A DNA stretch of 64,000 nt, from positions 1 to 64,000 of the forward strand of contig NZ_JARLTC010000035.1 in assembly GCF_029382225.1 (NCBI RefSeq), written 5' to 3'. How positions within the stretch are numbered: position 1 is the first letter of the stretch; every line of letters begins with the position of its first letter. The position numbers and the translations under genes are program-made. The notes below the pieces were generated by a model that did not search any database, was not told the origin of the DNA, and saw nothing but the letters and a program-made list of their open reading frames with translations. The DNA comes from Spongiactinospora sp. TRM90649 (GTDB lineage Bacteria; Actinomycetota; Actinomycetes; Streptosporangiales; Streptosporangiaceae). Shown piece after piece: positions 43,299 to 52,651 of the stretch.

Positions 43299-43333
43299 GC
43301 CGGAGCCCCGCACCCCCTGGGAGGATGCCGTGC

Positions 43334-44065
43334 ATGTACGTGTTCGAGGCTGGTGACGCGCATGCTCCTCCCATTCTGTTGCTGCACGGCGGCGGCGTCG
43401 CTGGATGGATGTGGCGTCCGGCGCTGGAGCGGCTCGCGACGACGGCCCGTGTGATCATTCCCGACCTTCCCGGCCACGGCCGCAGTACGGCCGGAGCGTA
43501 TCGATCACACGAGGAGACCACCCAGGCCCTGGCGCGAGTCCTTGAGGAACGCGCGCCTCAGGGAGCGATGGTCGCCGGGTTCTCGTTAGGTGCGCAGCTC
43601 ACGATCCTGCTCGCCGCGACACGTCCCGATCTTGTCGCTGGTGCCGTCGTCGTCAGCGCGCAGGCTCGGCCTCTCCGGTCTCCGCGTGCGACGCTCGGGC
43701 TCCTCGCCGCGACGGCACCGCTCGCACGGCAACCGTGGTTCGCGAAGCTCCAGGCGCGGCAACTGTTCATCCCGGACGAACTCCTGACCGACTACCTTCG
43801 CGACAGCGCCGGCATGAGCCGTGAGACCCTTCTCGCCGCCGTCGGCGAGAACATCCGCTTCACCCTCCCCGCCGGCTGGGCCGGCTTCGAGAACCCGGTG
43901 TTGATCCTGGTGGGAGGGCAGGAGCGAAAGCTGATGCACGACTCCGCGCGCGATATCCACGGCTCCCTCCCGGGCAGCCGGCTGACCGTCGTGCCGGAAT
44001 GCGGCCATGGCATACCTCTGCAACGTCCAAAGCTGTTCGCCCAGATCCTGGCCGACAGGATGTGA
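43334..44065 (+). CDS. Alpha/beta hydrolase
   Basis: The roughly 243-residue protein starts MYVFEAGDAHAPPILLLHGG and has the nucleophile elbow VAGFSLGAQL near residue 83, a late Asp/Gly strand ILVGGQE and the His in PECGHGIPL. I chose 43334 because GGAGG lies nine bases upstream; the ATG at 43325 sits directly on that site. It is 35 bp after the MFS gene and may be co-transcribed. Confidence 0.8.
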   Translation: MYVFEAGDAHAPPILLLHGGGVAGWMWRPALERLATTARVIIPDLPGHGRSTAGAYRSHEETTQALARVLEERAPQGAMVAGFSLGAQLTILLAATRPDLVAGAVVVSAQARPLRSPRATLGLLAATAPLARQPWFAKLQARQLFIPDELLTDYLRDSAGMSRETLLAAVGENIRFTLPAGWAGFENPVLILVGGQERKLMHDSARDIHGSLPGSRLTVVPECGHGIPLQRPKLFAQILADRM

Positions 44066-44160
44066 CTACGCATGGTCATGAACGCGAACCCCTTGTAGTC
44101 GATTTACCGAAGGCGCACCATGAGGCGGACGGACCGGGCGCGTAGAGGAGAAGGAACCAT

Positions 44161-45027
44161 GCGTTCATTCCTGGGGACGGCCGCCGCCCTGCTGCTCGCC
44201 GTGCCGGCGGCGCTGGTAGCCGGCACGCCCACGTACGCCGACCGCGCCGCACCCGGCCCGGTCGCGGTGCGGTCCGATTGGACCAGCGCCGGGCAGAACA
44301 ACCACAACACCCGCGACGCCGCGACCGAGCGTGTCATCACCCCGCGCACCGTGGGCAGCTCACCGCCGACACCTGGACGATCTTCGAGCCGGGGCGGTCG
44401 CCGGACTTCGACTTCGGCGCCGGCCCCAACCTCTACACCACGGTGATCAACGGCCGGCGCACGGACGTGCTGGGCATCGGGCAGAAGAGCGGCGTGTACT
44501 GGGCGCTGAACCCGGACACCGGCGCGGTGATCTGGAACACCCAGGTCGGCCCGGGCGGCCCGCTCGGCGGCATCCAGTGGGGGACCGCGACCGACGGCGA
44601 GCACATCTACGCCGACGTCGCCAACTTCTCCCACATCCCCTGGACGCTGACGGCGGCCGACGGCACCAAGTCCGTCACCACGGGCGGCATCTTCGCGGCG
44701 CTGGACCCGGCCACCGGGAAGATCGACTGGCAGGTCCCCGACCCGCAGGCGGCCACCGGCGACTGGCTGGGCATCTCCTTCGTCTCCAGCGGGGGCGGCG
44801 TGATGTACGCGGGCTCCTCGGCTCCGTCCGGCACCAACATGTACGCCTTCGACGGCGACACCGGCGAGGTGCTGTGGAGCCACGCCAGCGGCGGCTCGGT
44901 GTTCGGTGGCGCGGCCGTGGTGGACGGCACCGTCTACTGGGGCTCCGGCTACGACACCTCGAAGTTCGGGCTGCCCTACGCCGGGGACAACGACAAGCTG
45001 TACGCCTTCACCCTCAACGGACGCTGA
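44161..45027 (+). pseudogene. Truncated PQQ-type beta-propeller dehydrogenase
   Basis: A normal start with signal peptide (MRSFLGTAAALLLAVPAALV) and DWTSAGQNNHNTRDAA runs to VITPRTVG. It then loses frame near 44352 and resumes as QLTADTWTIFEPG, AGPNLYTTVINGRR, then propeller blades (GVYWALNPDTGAVIW, AALDPATGKIDWQV, YAFDGDTGEVLW). Intact polyvinyl-alcohol-dehydrogenase-like enzymes have several more blades between the two parts, so an internal deletion plus a frameshift are present. The C-terminal frame is open to 45027. Confidence 0.75.
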
Positions 45028-45224
45028 CCGTCACTCGGCCGCGGGCGCGGGATTCTGTGGTTGCCGGTGTTTCTAGACCACGGCGCCGCTCGGCGGCGCT
45101 GCGCACCTTGCCGGCCAGGGCTTTTGGACGGCGAGCGGCGGCCTCTGGTCTCCACGAATGTGAGCCGTGGTCTGGTACCCGATCTCGTGTTGTGCCTAGC
45201 CTGCTCGTCAGGGAGGTGAGCGCC

Positions 45225-45938
45225 ATGACACCCGGCAGATCGTCGGACCGTTCGAGTGAGACGCGCGCCCGCCTCCTCGACCTGATCCACTCGCTCCCGC
45301 AGGGAGCGCGCATAGCGTCGGAGCGTGACCTGGCCAAACGCTGGGGCGTGGCCCGCATGACGCTGCGGAAGGCGATCGACCGCCTCGTTCTGGAGGACCT
45401 CCTCGAACGGCGGCAGCGGCGGGGCACCTACACCTGCCGGCCGCGGGTCCGGCGCCCGCTGACCATCACCTCCTTCACCGAGGAGATGACCAGGCGCGGA
45501 ATCAAGACCACCAGCAGAACCCTGGCCCTGCGACGGATGCGCGCGACCACCGAGGTGTCCCGGCGGCTACGGGTGCCTCAGGGGGAATCGGTCATCCGTT
45601 TCACCCGCCTGCGCCAGGGCGACGGCGAGCCGGTCGCCATTGAGACCAACTACGTGCCCGCGGGGCCGTTCCAGGACCTGACCGAGGAGGACCTGGACGG
45701 CTCGTGGTACGCGGTGATGGCGGAGAAATACGGTGTCGACATCAGCGCCGGCACCGCCGAGATCCAGCCGGCGCTTCCCGACGAGCGCACGGCCGAGCTG
45801 CTGGGAATCACCGTTGGTGACCCCTGTTTCCGGATCTGCACCACGGTCAGGGACCGCAAGGGCAGAGTGATCGAATACGGCGAGTCGATCTATCGCGGCG
45901 ACTACTACACCATCACCGTCGACCTCATGCCCTCCTGA
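45225..45938 (+). CDS. GntR/UTRA-family regulator of the amino-sugar operon
   Basis: The 237-residue protein has the GntR HTH (LLDLIHSLPQGARIASERDL, then WGVARMTLRKAIDRL) and a complete UTRA ligand domain (RGIKTTSRTLALRRM, then SVIRFTRLRQGDGEPVAIE). Such HutC-type regulators bind sugar phosphates; DasR/NagR are relatives. The ATG at 45225 follows GGGAGG. It sits 36 bp before the lipoprotein gene and probably controls the operon. Confidence 0.85.
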   Translation: MTPGRSSDRSSETRARLLDLIHSLPQGARIASERDLAKRWGVARMTLRKAIDRLVLEDLLERRQRRGTYTCRPRVRRPLTITSFTEEMTRRGIKTTSRTLALRRMRATTEVSRRLRVPQGESVIRFTRLRQGDGEPVAIETNYVPAGPFQDLTEEDLDGSWYAVMAEKYGVDISAGTAEIQPALPDERTAELLGITVGDPCFRICTTVRDRKGRVIEYGESIYRGDYYTITVDLMPS

Positions 45939-45974
45939 AACCGCCCAACCCCCCTGCAAGACCTGGAGGTAACC

Positions 45975-47261
45975 ATGCCCAGGTATCGTCACTATCAGCT
46001 CCTACTGGCAGTTTCGGCTGTCCTAATATCGACAGCCTGTGGGACCACTGCAGGCGGCGGCTCCGGCGGAACGACCACGTTGACGTTCTGGACCCACACC
46101 CACCCCCCGATGGTCGAGCTGAACAAGAAGCTCATCGCCGAGTACGAGGCCAAGAACCCCAACGTCAAGATCGAGTACCAGTCCATCCCCAACACCGAGT
46201 TCGGCACCAAGATGCTGACCGCGCTCAGCACGGGGGCCGGTCCCGACATCATCAACATGGACGACAACGCCCTGCGCGGCGACTACATCCCCAAGAACCT
46301 GGTCGCGCCGGTGGACCCCGCGGGCTTCGGCAAGTCATCCGTCGCCGGCCTGGAGAGCGGGTACGTACCCGGCACCCTCGACGGGGCCAAGGACGCGAAG
46401 GGCACCCTGTACGGCGTGCCCAGCGAGTTCAACGGCACCGCCTTCGCGATCAACGCCAGGCACTTCAAGGACGCCGGGCTCGACCCCGACAGCCCGCCGA
46501 AGACCTGGCAGGAGGTGATCGCCGCCGGCAAGGCGCTCAACAAGGCGGGGCACAAGCAGGCGTTCAACTTCCTCTACCTGCACTCCGGCTGGTACAGCCA
46601 GTGGTTCCAGACCCTGGCCAACCAGACCGGCGGAGCCATCCTGTCGCCGGACGGCAAGTCGCCCGCGCTGCAGTCGCCCGGCGCCAAGCAGGCGCTGAAC
46701 CTGTGGGTGGAACTGGCCAGGACGTCGGGTATCGCCGACCCGAAGACCTCCTCGCGTGACGCCACCGTGCCGTTCCAGGACCTGGCCAGTGGCACGCAGT
46801 CCATGGCCATCGTCTACCCGTGGGCGATGGAGCAGATCAGCCAGTCCAATCCCGACACCTACAAGGACCTGAAGGTGGTGCCGCTCCCGCAGGTGGATCC
46901 CGCCAAGCCGGTGAGCCGGGTCTTCGCCTACTTCTGGGCCGTCAGCAACGCCAGTAAGCAGAAGACCGAGGCATGGCGCTTCATCTCCTATCTGGCCGGC
47001 CAGCACGACCGCTGGCTCGGCGACGTCAGCTTCGTGCAGCCGGTGACCGGCTGGGAGCAGAGCGAGCCGGCCAAGAAGATGCCGTTCGTCGATGTGATCT
47101 CCACGGCGTACGGTCAGGGCCGGTATGACCAGGTCGGGCCTCGCTGGAGCGAGGTGCAGGACATCCTGCGCAAGGCCGTGGACAAGGCCGTCTTCGACGG
47201 CGAGCCGGTGGACGCGGTGCTGCGCGAGGCCGACGAGGCCGTACGGCGGAGCCTCAGTTGA
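45975..47261 (+). CDS. ABC sugar-binding lipoprotein
   Basis: The 428-residue protein has a lipobox (LISTACGTT) after a signal sequence, then TTLTFWTHTHPPMVELNKKL and a typical family 1 solute-binding fold (TALSTGAGPDIINMD, GVPSEFNGTAFAIN). It captures an oligosaccharide or amino sugar outside the cell. Its stop lies just before the first permease start. Start ATG 45975 follows GGAGG. Confidence 0.9.
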   Translation: MPRYRHYQLLLAVSAVLISTACGTTAGGGSGGTTTLTFWTHTHPPMVELNKKLIAEYEAKNPNVKIEYQSIPNTEFGTKMLTALSTGAGPDIINMDDNALRGDYIPKNLVAPVDPAGFGKSSVAGLESGYVPGTLDGAKDAKGTLYGVPSEFNGTAFAINARHFKDAGLDPDSPPKTWQEVIAAGKALNKAGHKQAFNFLYLHSGWYSQWFQTLANQTGGAILSPDGKSPALQSPGAKQALNLWVELARTSGIADPKTSSRDATVPFQDLASGTQSMAIVYPWAMEQISQSNPDTYKDLKVVPLPQVDPAKPVSRVFAYFWAVSNASKQKTEAWRFISYLAGQHDRWLGDVSFVQPVTGWEQSEPAKKMPFVDVISTAYGQGRYDQVGPRWSEVQDILRKAVDKAVFDGEPVDAVLREADEAVRRSLS

Positions 47262-47263
47262 CC

Positions 47264-48154
47264 ATGACGGCGGGGAGGCCGGCCACGCGCCGGCCCTCCC
47301 GGGCCCGCCGCCGGGTGAGCGGCAGGAACCTGGTCGGCGCGATGCTGTCGTGGCCGGCGCTGGCGCTGTTCGCCGCCTTCGCGATCTACCCGGGGCTGCG
47401 GGTGTTCTATCTGAGCCTGTTCGACTACAGCCTGACCGCCCCGCCCACCTTCGTCGGGCCGGCCAACTTCACGTTCCTGGCCGAGGACCCGCGCTTTCGC
47501 GAGGCGCTGCTCAACTCGCTCGTCTACACGGTCGGCACGTACGTGCCCGCGGTGGCGCTGGCGCTCGTGCTGGCGCTGGCGCTGTCGCGGAAGCTTCGCG
47601 GCTCCGGCTGGGTCAGGCTCCTGTACTTCCTGCCGGTGGCGACGAGCTGGGTCGCCATCTCCGTGGTCTGGCGGCTCGTGCTGCACCCGGACGGCCTGCT
47701 GAACCAGACCTTCGGGCTGGACGTGAACTGGCTGACGAGCTCGGCCGCCGCCACCTGGGCGCTGGTCATCATGGGGATCTGGAAGGAGACGGGCTTCTTC
47801 CTCATCCTGTTCCTGGCCGGGCTGTCCCGCCTGCCCCCCGAGGTGTACGAGGCCGCCCAGACCGACGGCGCGAACGCCTGGCAGAGCTTCTGGCGGATCA
47901 CGTTCCCGTTGCTGAAGCCCATCACCGCGATCTGCTCGGTGATGGGGATCATCAGGGGCCTGCAGGCGTTCAGCCCGCAGGTCGTGCTGACCGACGGCTC
48001 GTTCGGCACCGAGGTCGTCAACCTGTTCGTCTACAAGACGGCCTTCGAGAACGCCCGCATGGGACGGGCCAGCGCCGTGGCGGTGTTCATGTTCCTCGTC
48101 CTGGTCGCCGTGACCCTGCTGCAACTGCGCGCCTTTCGCCGGGAGGACCGATGA
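47264..48154 (+). CDS. ABC sugar permease 1 (MalF-like)
   Basis: The roughly 296-residue protein begins with a basic stretch and has about six helices starting LVGAMLSWPALALFAAF. The permease EAA loop reads YEAAQTDGANAWQSFWRITF. ATG 47264 is preferred over TTG 47258, which overlaps the lipoprotein stop. Its stop overlaps the second permease start (ATGA). Confidence 0.9.
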   Translation: MTAGRPATRRPSRARRRVSGRNLVGAMLSWPALALFAAFAIYPGLRVFYLSLFDYSLTAPPTFVGPANFTFLAEDPRFREALLNSLVYTVGTYVPAVALALVLALALSRKLRGSGWVRLLYFLPVATSWVAISVVWRLVLHPDGLLNQTFGLDVNWLTSSAAATWALVIMGIWKETGFFLILFLAGLSRLPPEVYEAAQTDGANAWQSFWRITFPLLKPITAICSVMGIIRGLQAFSPQVVLTDGSFGTEVVNLFVYKTAFENARMGRASAVAVFMFLVLVAVTLLQLRAFRREDR

Positions 48155-48972
48155 GAGCCGTGCGGTGGCTGGTGTTCCTGGTCGTGGCCGTCGGCGGCGT
48201 CGCCTTCGCCGCGGTGCTCGGATACGCGGTGGTGTCGGCGCTGAAGCCGCCCGGCGAGGTGCTGGCCGTACCGCTGAGCTGGTGGCCCAGCCAGTGGGAC
48301 TGGCACAACTTCGCCCGGCCGTTCCTGGAGACGCCCTTCGCGCGGTACTACGCCAACAGCGTGTTCGTCGGCGTCGCCGTGACCCTGCTCAACGTCGTCA
48401 CCTGCACGCTCGCCGGATACAGCTTCTCCAAGTTCAGCTATCCGGGACGCAACCTGGCCTTCGTGATCGTGCTGGCCACGCTCATGGTGCCGCTTGAGGT
48501 CATCTACGTGCCGTTGTACTCGCTGATCTACGACTTGGGCTGGGTCAACAGCTTCGCCGGGCTCATCGTCCCGGCGGGGACCAGCGCCTTCGGCATCTTC
48601 CTCATGCGGCAGAGCATCGACGCCGTCCCGGACGAACTGCTGGAGGCCGCCAGGCTGGACGGCGCGGGCGCCCTGGTCAGCCTGGGGCGCATCGTCGTCC
48701 CGCTGGTGAAGGGGCCGATGGCGGCGCTGGCCCTGTTCATCTTCATGATGAACTGGGACAGCCACCTCTGGCCGCTGCTGGTGGCCTCCGACGACGAGCA
48801 CCGGACCCTGCCCGTCGGCCTGGCCGCGATGCAGGCCAACAACCTGGGCGCGGCCGGGGTGCCGATGATGATGGCGGCGGCCGTCCTGGCCATGGCGCCC
48901 ACGGTCGCGCTGTTCATCTCCCTGCAGCGCAGGTTCGTGGAGGGCGTGGCGATGAGCGCGGGGCTGCGATGA
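48151..48972 (+). CDS. ABC sugar permease 2 (MalG-like)
   Basis: The 273-residue protein has six helices and the EAA loop LLEAARLDGAGALVSLGRIVV, the standard inner-membrane partner of a MalF-like subunit. The start overlaps the first permease and the stop overlaps the kinase start. The operon encodes no ATP-binding subunit, so a shared ATPase such as MsiK probably energises it; that is inference from known actinomycete transporters. Confidence 0.9.
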   Translation: MRAVRWLVFLVVAVGGVAFAAVLGYAVVSALKPPGEVLAVPLSWWPSQWDWHNFARPFLETPFARYYANSVFVGVAVTLLNVVTCTLAGYSFSKFSYPGRNLAFVIVLATLMVPLEVIYVPLYSLIYDLGWVNSFAGLIVPAGTSAFGIFLMRQSIDAVPDELLEAARLDGAGALVSLGRIVVPLVKGPMAALALFIFMMNWDSHLWPLLVASDDEHRTLPVGLAAMQANNLGAAGVPMMMAAAVLAMAPTVALFISLQRRFVEGVAMSAGLR

Positions 48973-49904
48973 GCGGCGTGTACGTCGGCGTGGACGGCGG
49001 CCAGTCCACCCTGCGGCTGACGATCGCCGGCAGCGGTGTGGTCCACGAGGCGCCCGGCTTCCACCACCCCAGCCCCGATCCGGTGTCCGCCATCGCCGCG
49101 AGCGTGGGCCAGGCGTGGGCGGCGGCGGGCCACCCGGGGCCGGTCACGCGGGCCGTGCTCGGGCTGACCGGCCTGCCCGCGACGGCGAGGCCGCGCGACC
49201 TGCTCGCCGCCAAGGTCGCGAGCGTCCTGGGTGCAGGGGAGGTCGTCCTGTGCGCGGACAACGTCACCACGCACGCCGGCGCCCTGCCCGCCGGGCACGG
49301 CGTAGTGCTGACGATCGGCACCGGCGTCAACTGCCTGGCCGCCGACGCGGCCACCGGAACGAGCCTGCGCTTCGACGGGTGGGGCTACCTGTTCGGCGAC
49401 GCGGGCAGCGCCTTCGCCATCGGCAGGGCGGGCATCGCGGCGGTGCTGCGCGCGCTCGACGGGCGCGGCCCGCGCACCCGGCTGTCCGAGCCCGCCCGGC
49501 TCCGGTACGGCCCGCCCGCCGAGATGCCGTCCGCCGTCTACACCTCGGGCACGCCGGTCGATCTCACGGCCAGGTTCGCGCCGGACGTCCTGGCCGCCGC
49601 CGACCTGGGCGACGAGGTGGCCCTGAACATCCTCGCGGACGCCGCCCGCGAACTCGCACACACCGCCGCGACGGGGGTGAACACGGTGTCCGGCCGGGAG
49701 CCGGTCCCCGTCGCCCACACCGGACGGCTCGTCCGGCCCGGCGGCCTGCTGGAAGAGGCGTTCCTCGCCGAGCTGGCCGCCGCCTGCCCGCGCGCCGATC
49801 CGGTGCCGGCGGCGGGCACCGGGCTGGACGGCGCGTGCCGGCTGGCCGCCGCCCCCGACGTCGCCGGCTACCGCTCTCACCTGCACATCTATCGAGGTCT
49901 GTGA
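48969..49904 (+). CDS. Amino-sugar kinase (BadF/BadG/NagK-like)
   Basis: The 311-residue enzyme has the phosphate 1 motif YVGVDGGQSTLRLTI, then VTRAVLGLTGLPA, TIGTGVNCLAAD and GDAGSAFAIGRAG, characteristic of eukaryotic-type N-acetylglucosamine kinases. It probably phosphorylates an imported N-acetylated hexosamine. It is coupled to the second permease by a 4-bp overlap, and the epimerase follows it. Confidence 0.83.
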   Translation: MSGVYVGVDGGQSTLRLTIAGSGVVHEAPGFHHPSPDPVSAIAASVGQAWAAAGHPGPVTRAVLGLTGLPATARPRDLLAAKVASVLGAGEVVLCADNVTTHAGALPAGHGVVLTIGTGVNCLAADAATGTSLRFDGWGYLFGDAGSAFAIGRAGIAAVLRALDGRGPRTRLSEPARLRYGPPAEMPSAVYTSGTPVDLTARFAPDVLAAADLGDEVALNILADAARELAHTAATGVNTVSGREPVPVAHTGRLVRPGGLLEEAFLAELAAACPRADPVPAAGTGLDGACRLAAAPDVAGYRSHLHIYRGL

Positions 49905-49906
49905 CC

Positions 49907-50572
49907 ATGCTGCCCTTTCCCCCGCGATCGCTGATCGTCTCCTGCCAGGCCGCCGCGAGCAGCCCGCTGCACGGCCCCGGCCCGATGACGCTGCTGGCCC
50001 GTGCCGTCGAACAGGTCGGTGCCGCCGCCATCCGCGCCAACGGCCCCGCCGACGTCGCCGCGATCACGCGCGCCGTCGGCGTGCCCGTCATCGGAATCAA
50101 CAAGCTGGGCGACCGGAACGGGGTCTTCATCACCCCCACGCCGGCCGCCGCCGGGGACGTGATCCGCGCTGGTGCCACCCTGGTGGCCCTCGACGGCACC
50201 AGGCGGCCCCGGCCGGACGGCAGCACGCTCGCGGAGCAGATCTCCGCGATCCACGACGAGTACGGCGTGCCGATCATGGCCGACGTCGACGACTACGAGG
50301 CGGGACTCGCCGCCCGCGAGGCCGGCGCCGATCTGGTGGCCACCACGCTGTCCGGCTACACCGGGCCGGGCCCGGTGCCCGGCGGGCCGGATCTGGAGCT
50401 GGTGGCCGAGCTGGCGGGGGCGCTGGACTGCCCGGTGATCGCGGAAGGGCGCTACTCCACGCCCGAGCTGTTCCGCGCGGCACTCGACGCCGGTGCGCAC
50501 GCCGTCGTCATCGGCACCGCGATCACCGATCCGGCCGCGATCACCGCGCGCTTCCTGCGGGCGGCGACATGA
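49907..50572 (+). CDS. nanE: N-acetylmannosamine-6-phosphate 2-epimerase-like (NanE)
   Basis: The 221-residue TIM-barrel protein shows NanE-type signatures: LIVSCQAAASSPLHG, GAAAIRANGPADVAAI, VPVIGINKLGD with the catalytic Lys, IMADVDDYE and DLVATTLSGYTG, then VIAEGRYSTPE. It would turn ManNAc-6-phosphate into GlcNAc-6-phosphate. With the kinase before it, the pair gives a ManNAc to GlcNAc-6-P route. Its stop overlaps the next start. Confidence 0.83.
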   Translation: MLPFPPRSLIVSCQAAASSPLHGPGPMTLLARAVEQVGAAAIRANGPADVAAITRAVGVPVIGINKLGDRNGVFITPTPAAAGDVIRAGATLVALDGTRRPRPDGSTLAEQISAIHDEYGVPIMADVDDYEAGLAAREAGADLVATTLSGYTGPGPVPGGPDLELVAELAGALDCPVIAEGRYSTPELFRAALDAGAHAVVIGTAITDPAAITARFLRAAT

Positions 50573-51792
50573 GATCCGGATACGGCCGCAGTGCGCTGCC
50601 GGTGCCCGCCGGGACCGTGCTCGGCGGGTACGCGAACCGTGCGGGCGCCTCCACGGGCACGCTCGACGAGCTGGAGGTCTCCGCCGTGACGCTGGGGCGG
50701 CTCGCCTGGGTGGTGGCCGACCTGCCGTACGTCAACGCCGACCTGGCCGAGGCGGTTCGCCGGGCCGTGCGGCGTGAGGCCCCCGGCCACGACGTGTGGG
50801 TGTCGGCCACGCACACCCATTCGGCCCCCGACACCGCCTGCCCCGGCCACCCGGTCGACACGCCGGCCCGGTGGCCGGCCGAGGTCCCCGCCGCGGCGGC
50901 CGAGGCGGTCCGCGCCGCGCTGGCCGGCGAGCGCGACGTCGAGCTGAGCGTGCGCCGGGGGCGGCTGTCCGGCGTCGGCGGTCAGCGTTCGGGGGTGCGG
51001 CCCCGGCGCACGGTGCCCGTGGACGTGCTGTCGTTCGACCTGCCGGACGGCGGGCGCTCCGGCGTCCTGGTCGTGCTCCCCGTCCACCCGACCGTGCTCG
51101 GCGCGGACAACCTGCTGGTCAGCGCCGACCTGACGGGCGCGGTCCGGCGGGCCCTCGCCGGACGGCTCGGCGGGGCGTGGGTCGTGGTCGCCACCGGCGC
51201 GGCGGGCGACGTCAGCACCCGCCCGCACCGCCGCGAGCAGACGCCCATGGAGGTCGAGCGCCTGGGCGCGCTGGTGGCCGCCTCGGTCGTGCGCCGCCTG
51301 CGCGAACCGGCCCGGCTCACCGTTCCCGGCGACGCGGCGATGAGCGTGCGGTACGAACGGGTCGCGCTGCAGCCCAAGTCACCGGAGGCGCCGCCGACCG
51401 GCCCGCTGCGGGAGCGGCTGCGCGAGGCGGAGCGGGACGGCGATCCCGTGCTGGTCCGCACCGCCTGGACCGCGCTTCAGGCCGCCCAACTGGCCGCGGA
51501 ACACCCGCCTCCCGCCGATCTGTCCTGCGCCGTGTCGGTCGCCAGGCTAGGCCCCCTGACGTTGGTGTCCATGGGCGCCGAGCCGTACCTGGACCTGGCC
51601 GCGCGGCTCGACCGCGCCGTCGACGGCCCGGCCGTCCTGATCGGCTACACCAACGACTACCTCGGCTACCTGCCCGTACGCGCTGCCTACCGCCACCCCG
51701 AGTACGAGGTGCTCCGTTCGCCGGCCGCCCCCGGCGGCGCCGAACGGGTCCTCGCCAGTGCCACCCGGCTCACAGAGAAGGATCAGCCTTGA
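50569..51792 (+). CDS. Neutral ceramidase-like metallo-hydrolase
   Basis: The 407-residue protein carries neutral/alkaline ceramidase N-terminal motifs: GTVLGGYANRAG, VSATHTHSAPDT with metal-binding His residues, VLPVHPTVLGADN and VATGAAGDVSTRP, and a late IGYTNDYLGYLP. It lacks a signal peptide, so it acts inside the cell, and in this operon its substrate may be an amide-linked sugar derivative rather than ceramide. Coupled by overlaps to the epimerase and SIS genes. Confidence 0.75.
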   Translation: MRSGYGRSALPVPAGTVLGGYANRAGASTGTLDELEVSAVTLGRLAWVVADLPYVNADLAEAVRRAVRREAPGHDVWVSATHTHSAPDTACPGHPVDTPARWPAEVPAAAAEAVRAALAGERDVELSVRRGRLSGVGGQRSGVRPRRTVPVDVLSFDLPDGGRSGVLVVLPVHPTVLGADNLLVSADLTGAVRRALAGRLGGAWVVVATGAAGDVSTRPHRREQTPMEVERLGALVAASVVRRLREPARLTVPGDAAMSVRYERVALQPKSPEAPPTGPLRERLREAERDGDPVLVRTAWTALQAAQLAAEHPPPADLSCAVSVARLGPLTLVSMGAEPYLDLAARLDRAVDGPAVLIGYTNDYLGYLPVRAAYRHPEYEVLRSPAAPGGAERVLASATRLTEKDQP

Positions 51793-52547
51793 CCGTATTG
51801 GATCATCCGCTCGCGCTGCAGGTGCTACGGGAGGTCATGGACCGGGTCGTCGCCACCCAGTTGCCGGCGATCGACCGGGCGGCGCGCCTGTGCGCCGACG
51901 CGCTCGCCGCCGACGGCATCGTGCAGGCCTTCGGCACCGGGCATTCCCGCGCGTTCGCCATGGAGATCGCCGGCCGCGCGGGCGGCCTCATCCCTGCCAA
52001 CCAACTGGGCATCAAGGACGTCGTCATGTTCGGCGGCGCCGACCCGTCGGAGATCCTCGACCCGACCCGTGAACGGGATCCGGCCCTCGCCCACCGCGTC
52101 TGGGAGCTGCACGACGTGCGGCCGTCCGACGTGGTCCTGATCGCCTCGAACTCGGGGATCAACGGAGCGATCGTGGAGATGGCCGAACTGGCCCGCGCCA
52201 ACGGCAACCCGGTCGTCGCGATCACCTCGGTGGCCCACAGCACGTCGGCGGCCTCCAGGCACCCTTCGGGGCGGCGGCTGTTCGAGGTGGCCGACGTCGT
52301 GATCGACAACTGCGGCGTGCCCGGGGACTCGGCCTACGAGTTGCCGTCCGGCGCCAGGATCCTCCCCACCTCGACCCTGACCGGCACGCTCATCGCCCAG
52401 CTCCTCAACGCCGCGATCTGCGCCGATCTGCTGGGGCGCGGCATCGAGCCGGCGATCTACCTCTCGGCCAACATCGAGGGCGGTTCCGCTCACAACGACC
52501 GCCTCCTCGCCCACTACGGCGAAAGGGTCCGCGTCAGCGAGCCGTGA
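51789..52547 (+). CDS. SIS-domain sugar isomerase-like protein
   Basis: The 252-residue protein has a single SIS fold: FGTGHSRAFAMEIAGRAGGL, VVLIASNSGINGAIVEMA and VVAITSVAHS. It starts at TTG 51789, which overlaps the upstream stop (TTGA). Related proteins sit in amino-sugar operons with unclear substrates. It is the last gene of the operon. Confidence 0.83.
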   Translation: MTVLDHPLALQVLREVMDRVVATQLPAIDRAARLCADALAADGIVQAFGTGHSRAFAMEIAGRAGGLIPANQLGIKDVVMFGGADPSEILDPTRERDPALAHRVWELHDVRPSDVVLIASNSGINGAIVEMAELARANGNPVVAITSVAHSTSAASRHPSGRRLFEVADVVIDNCGVPGDSAYELPSGARILPTSTLTGTLIAQLLNAAICADLLGRGIEPAIYLSANIEGGSAHNDRLLAHYGERVRVSEP

Positions 52548-52651
52548 CCTGACGAAAGTCGGGGTGCGGGCTGGACGATCGCGTGATGTGTGCGGCCCGC
52601 ATGGGCTTCTAGCTTGGCTTCCAAGTGAGCGGACGGCTTGGAAGGAACCCG

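Noticed and set aside
42050-43320. Upstream part of a 671-codon frame
   Set aside because: Only its last about 245 codons (alpha/beta hydrolase) are real; the rest is a shadow of the MFS transporter gene.
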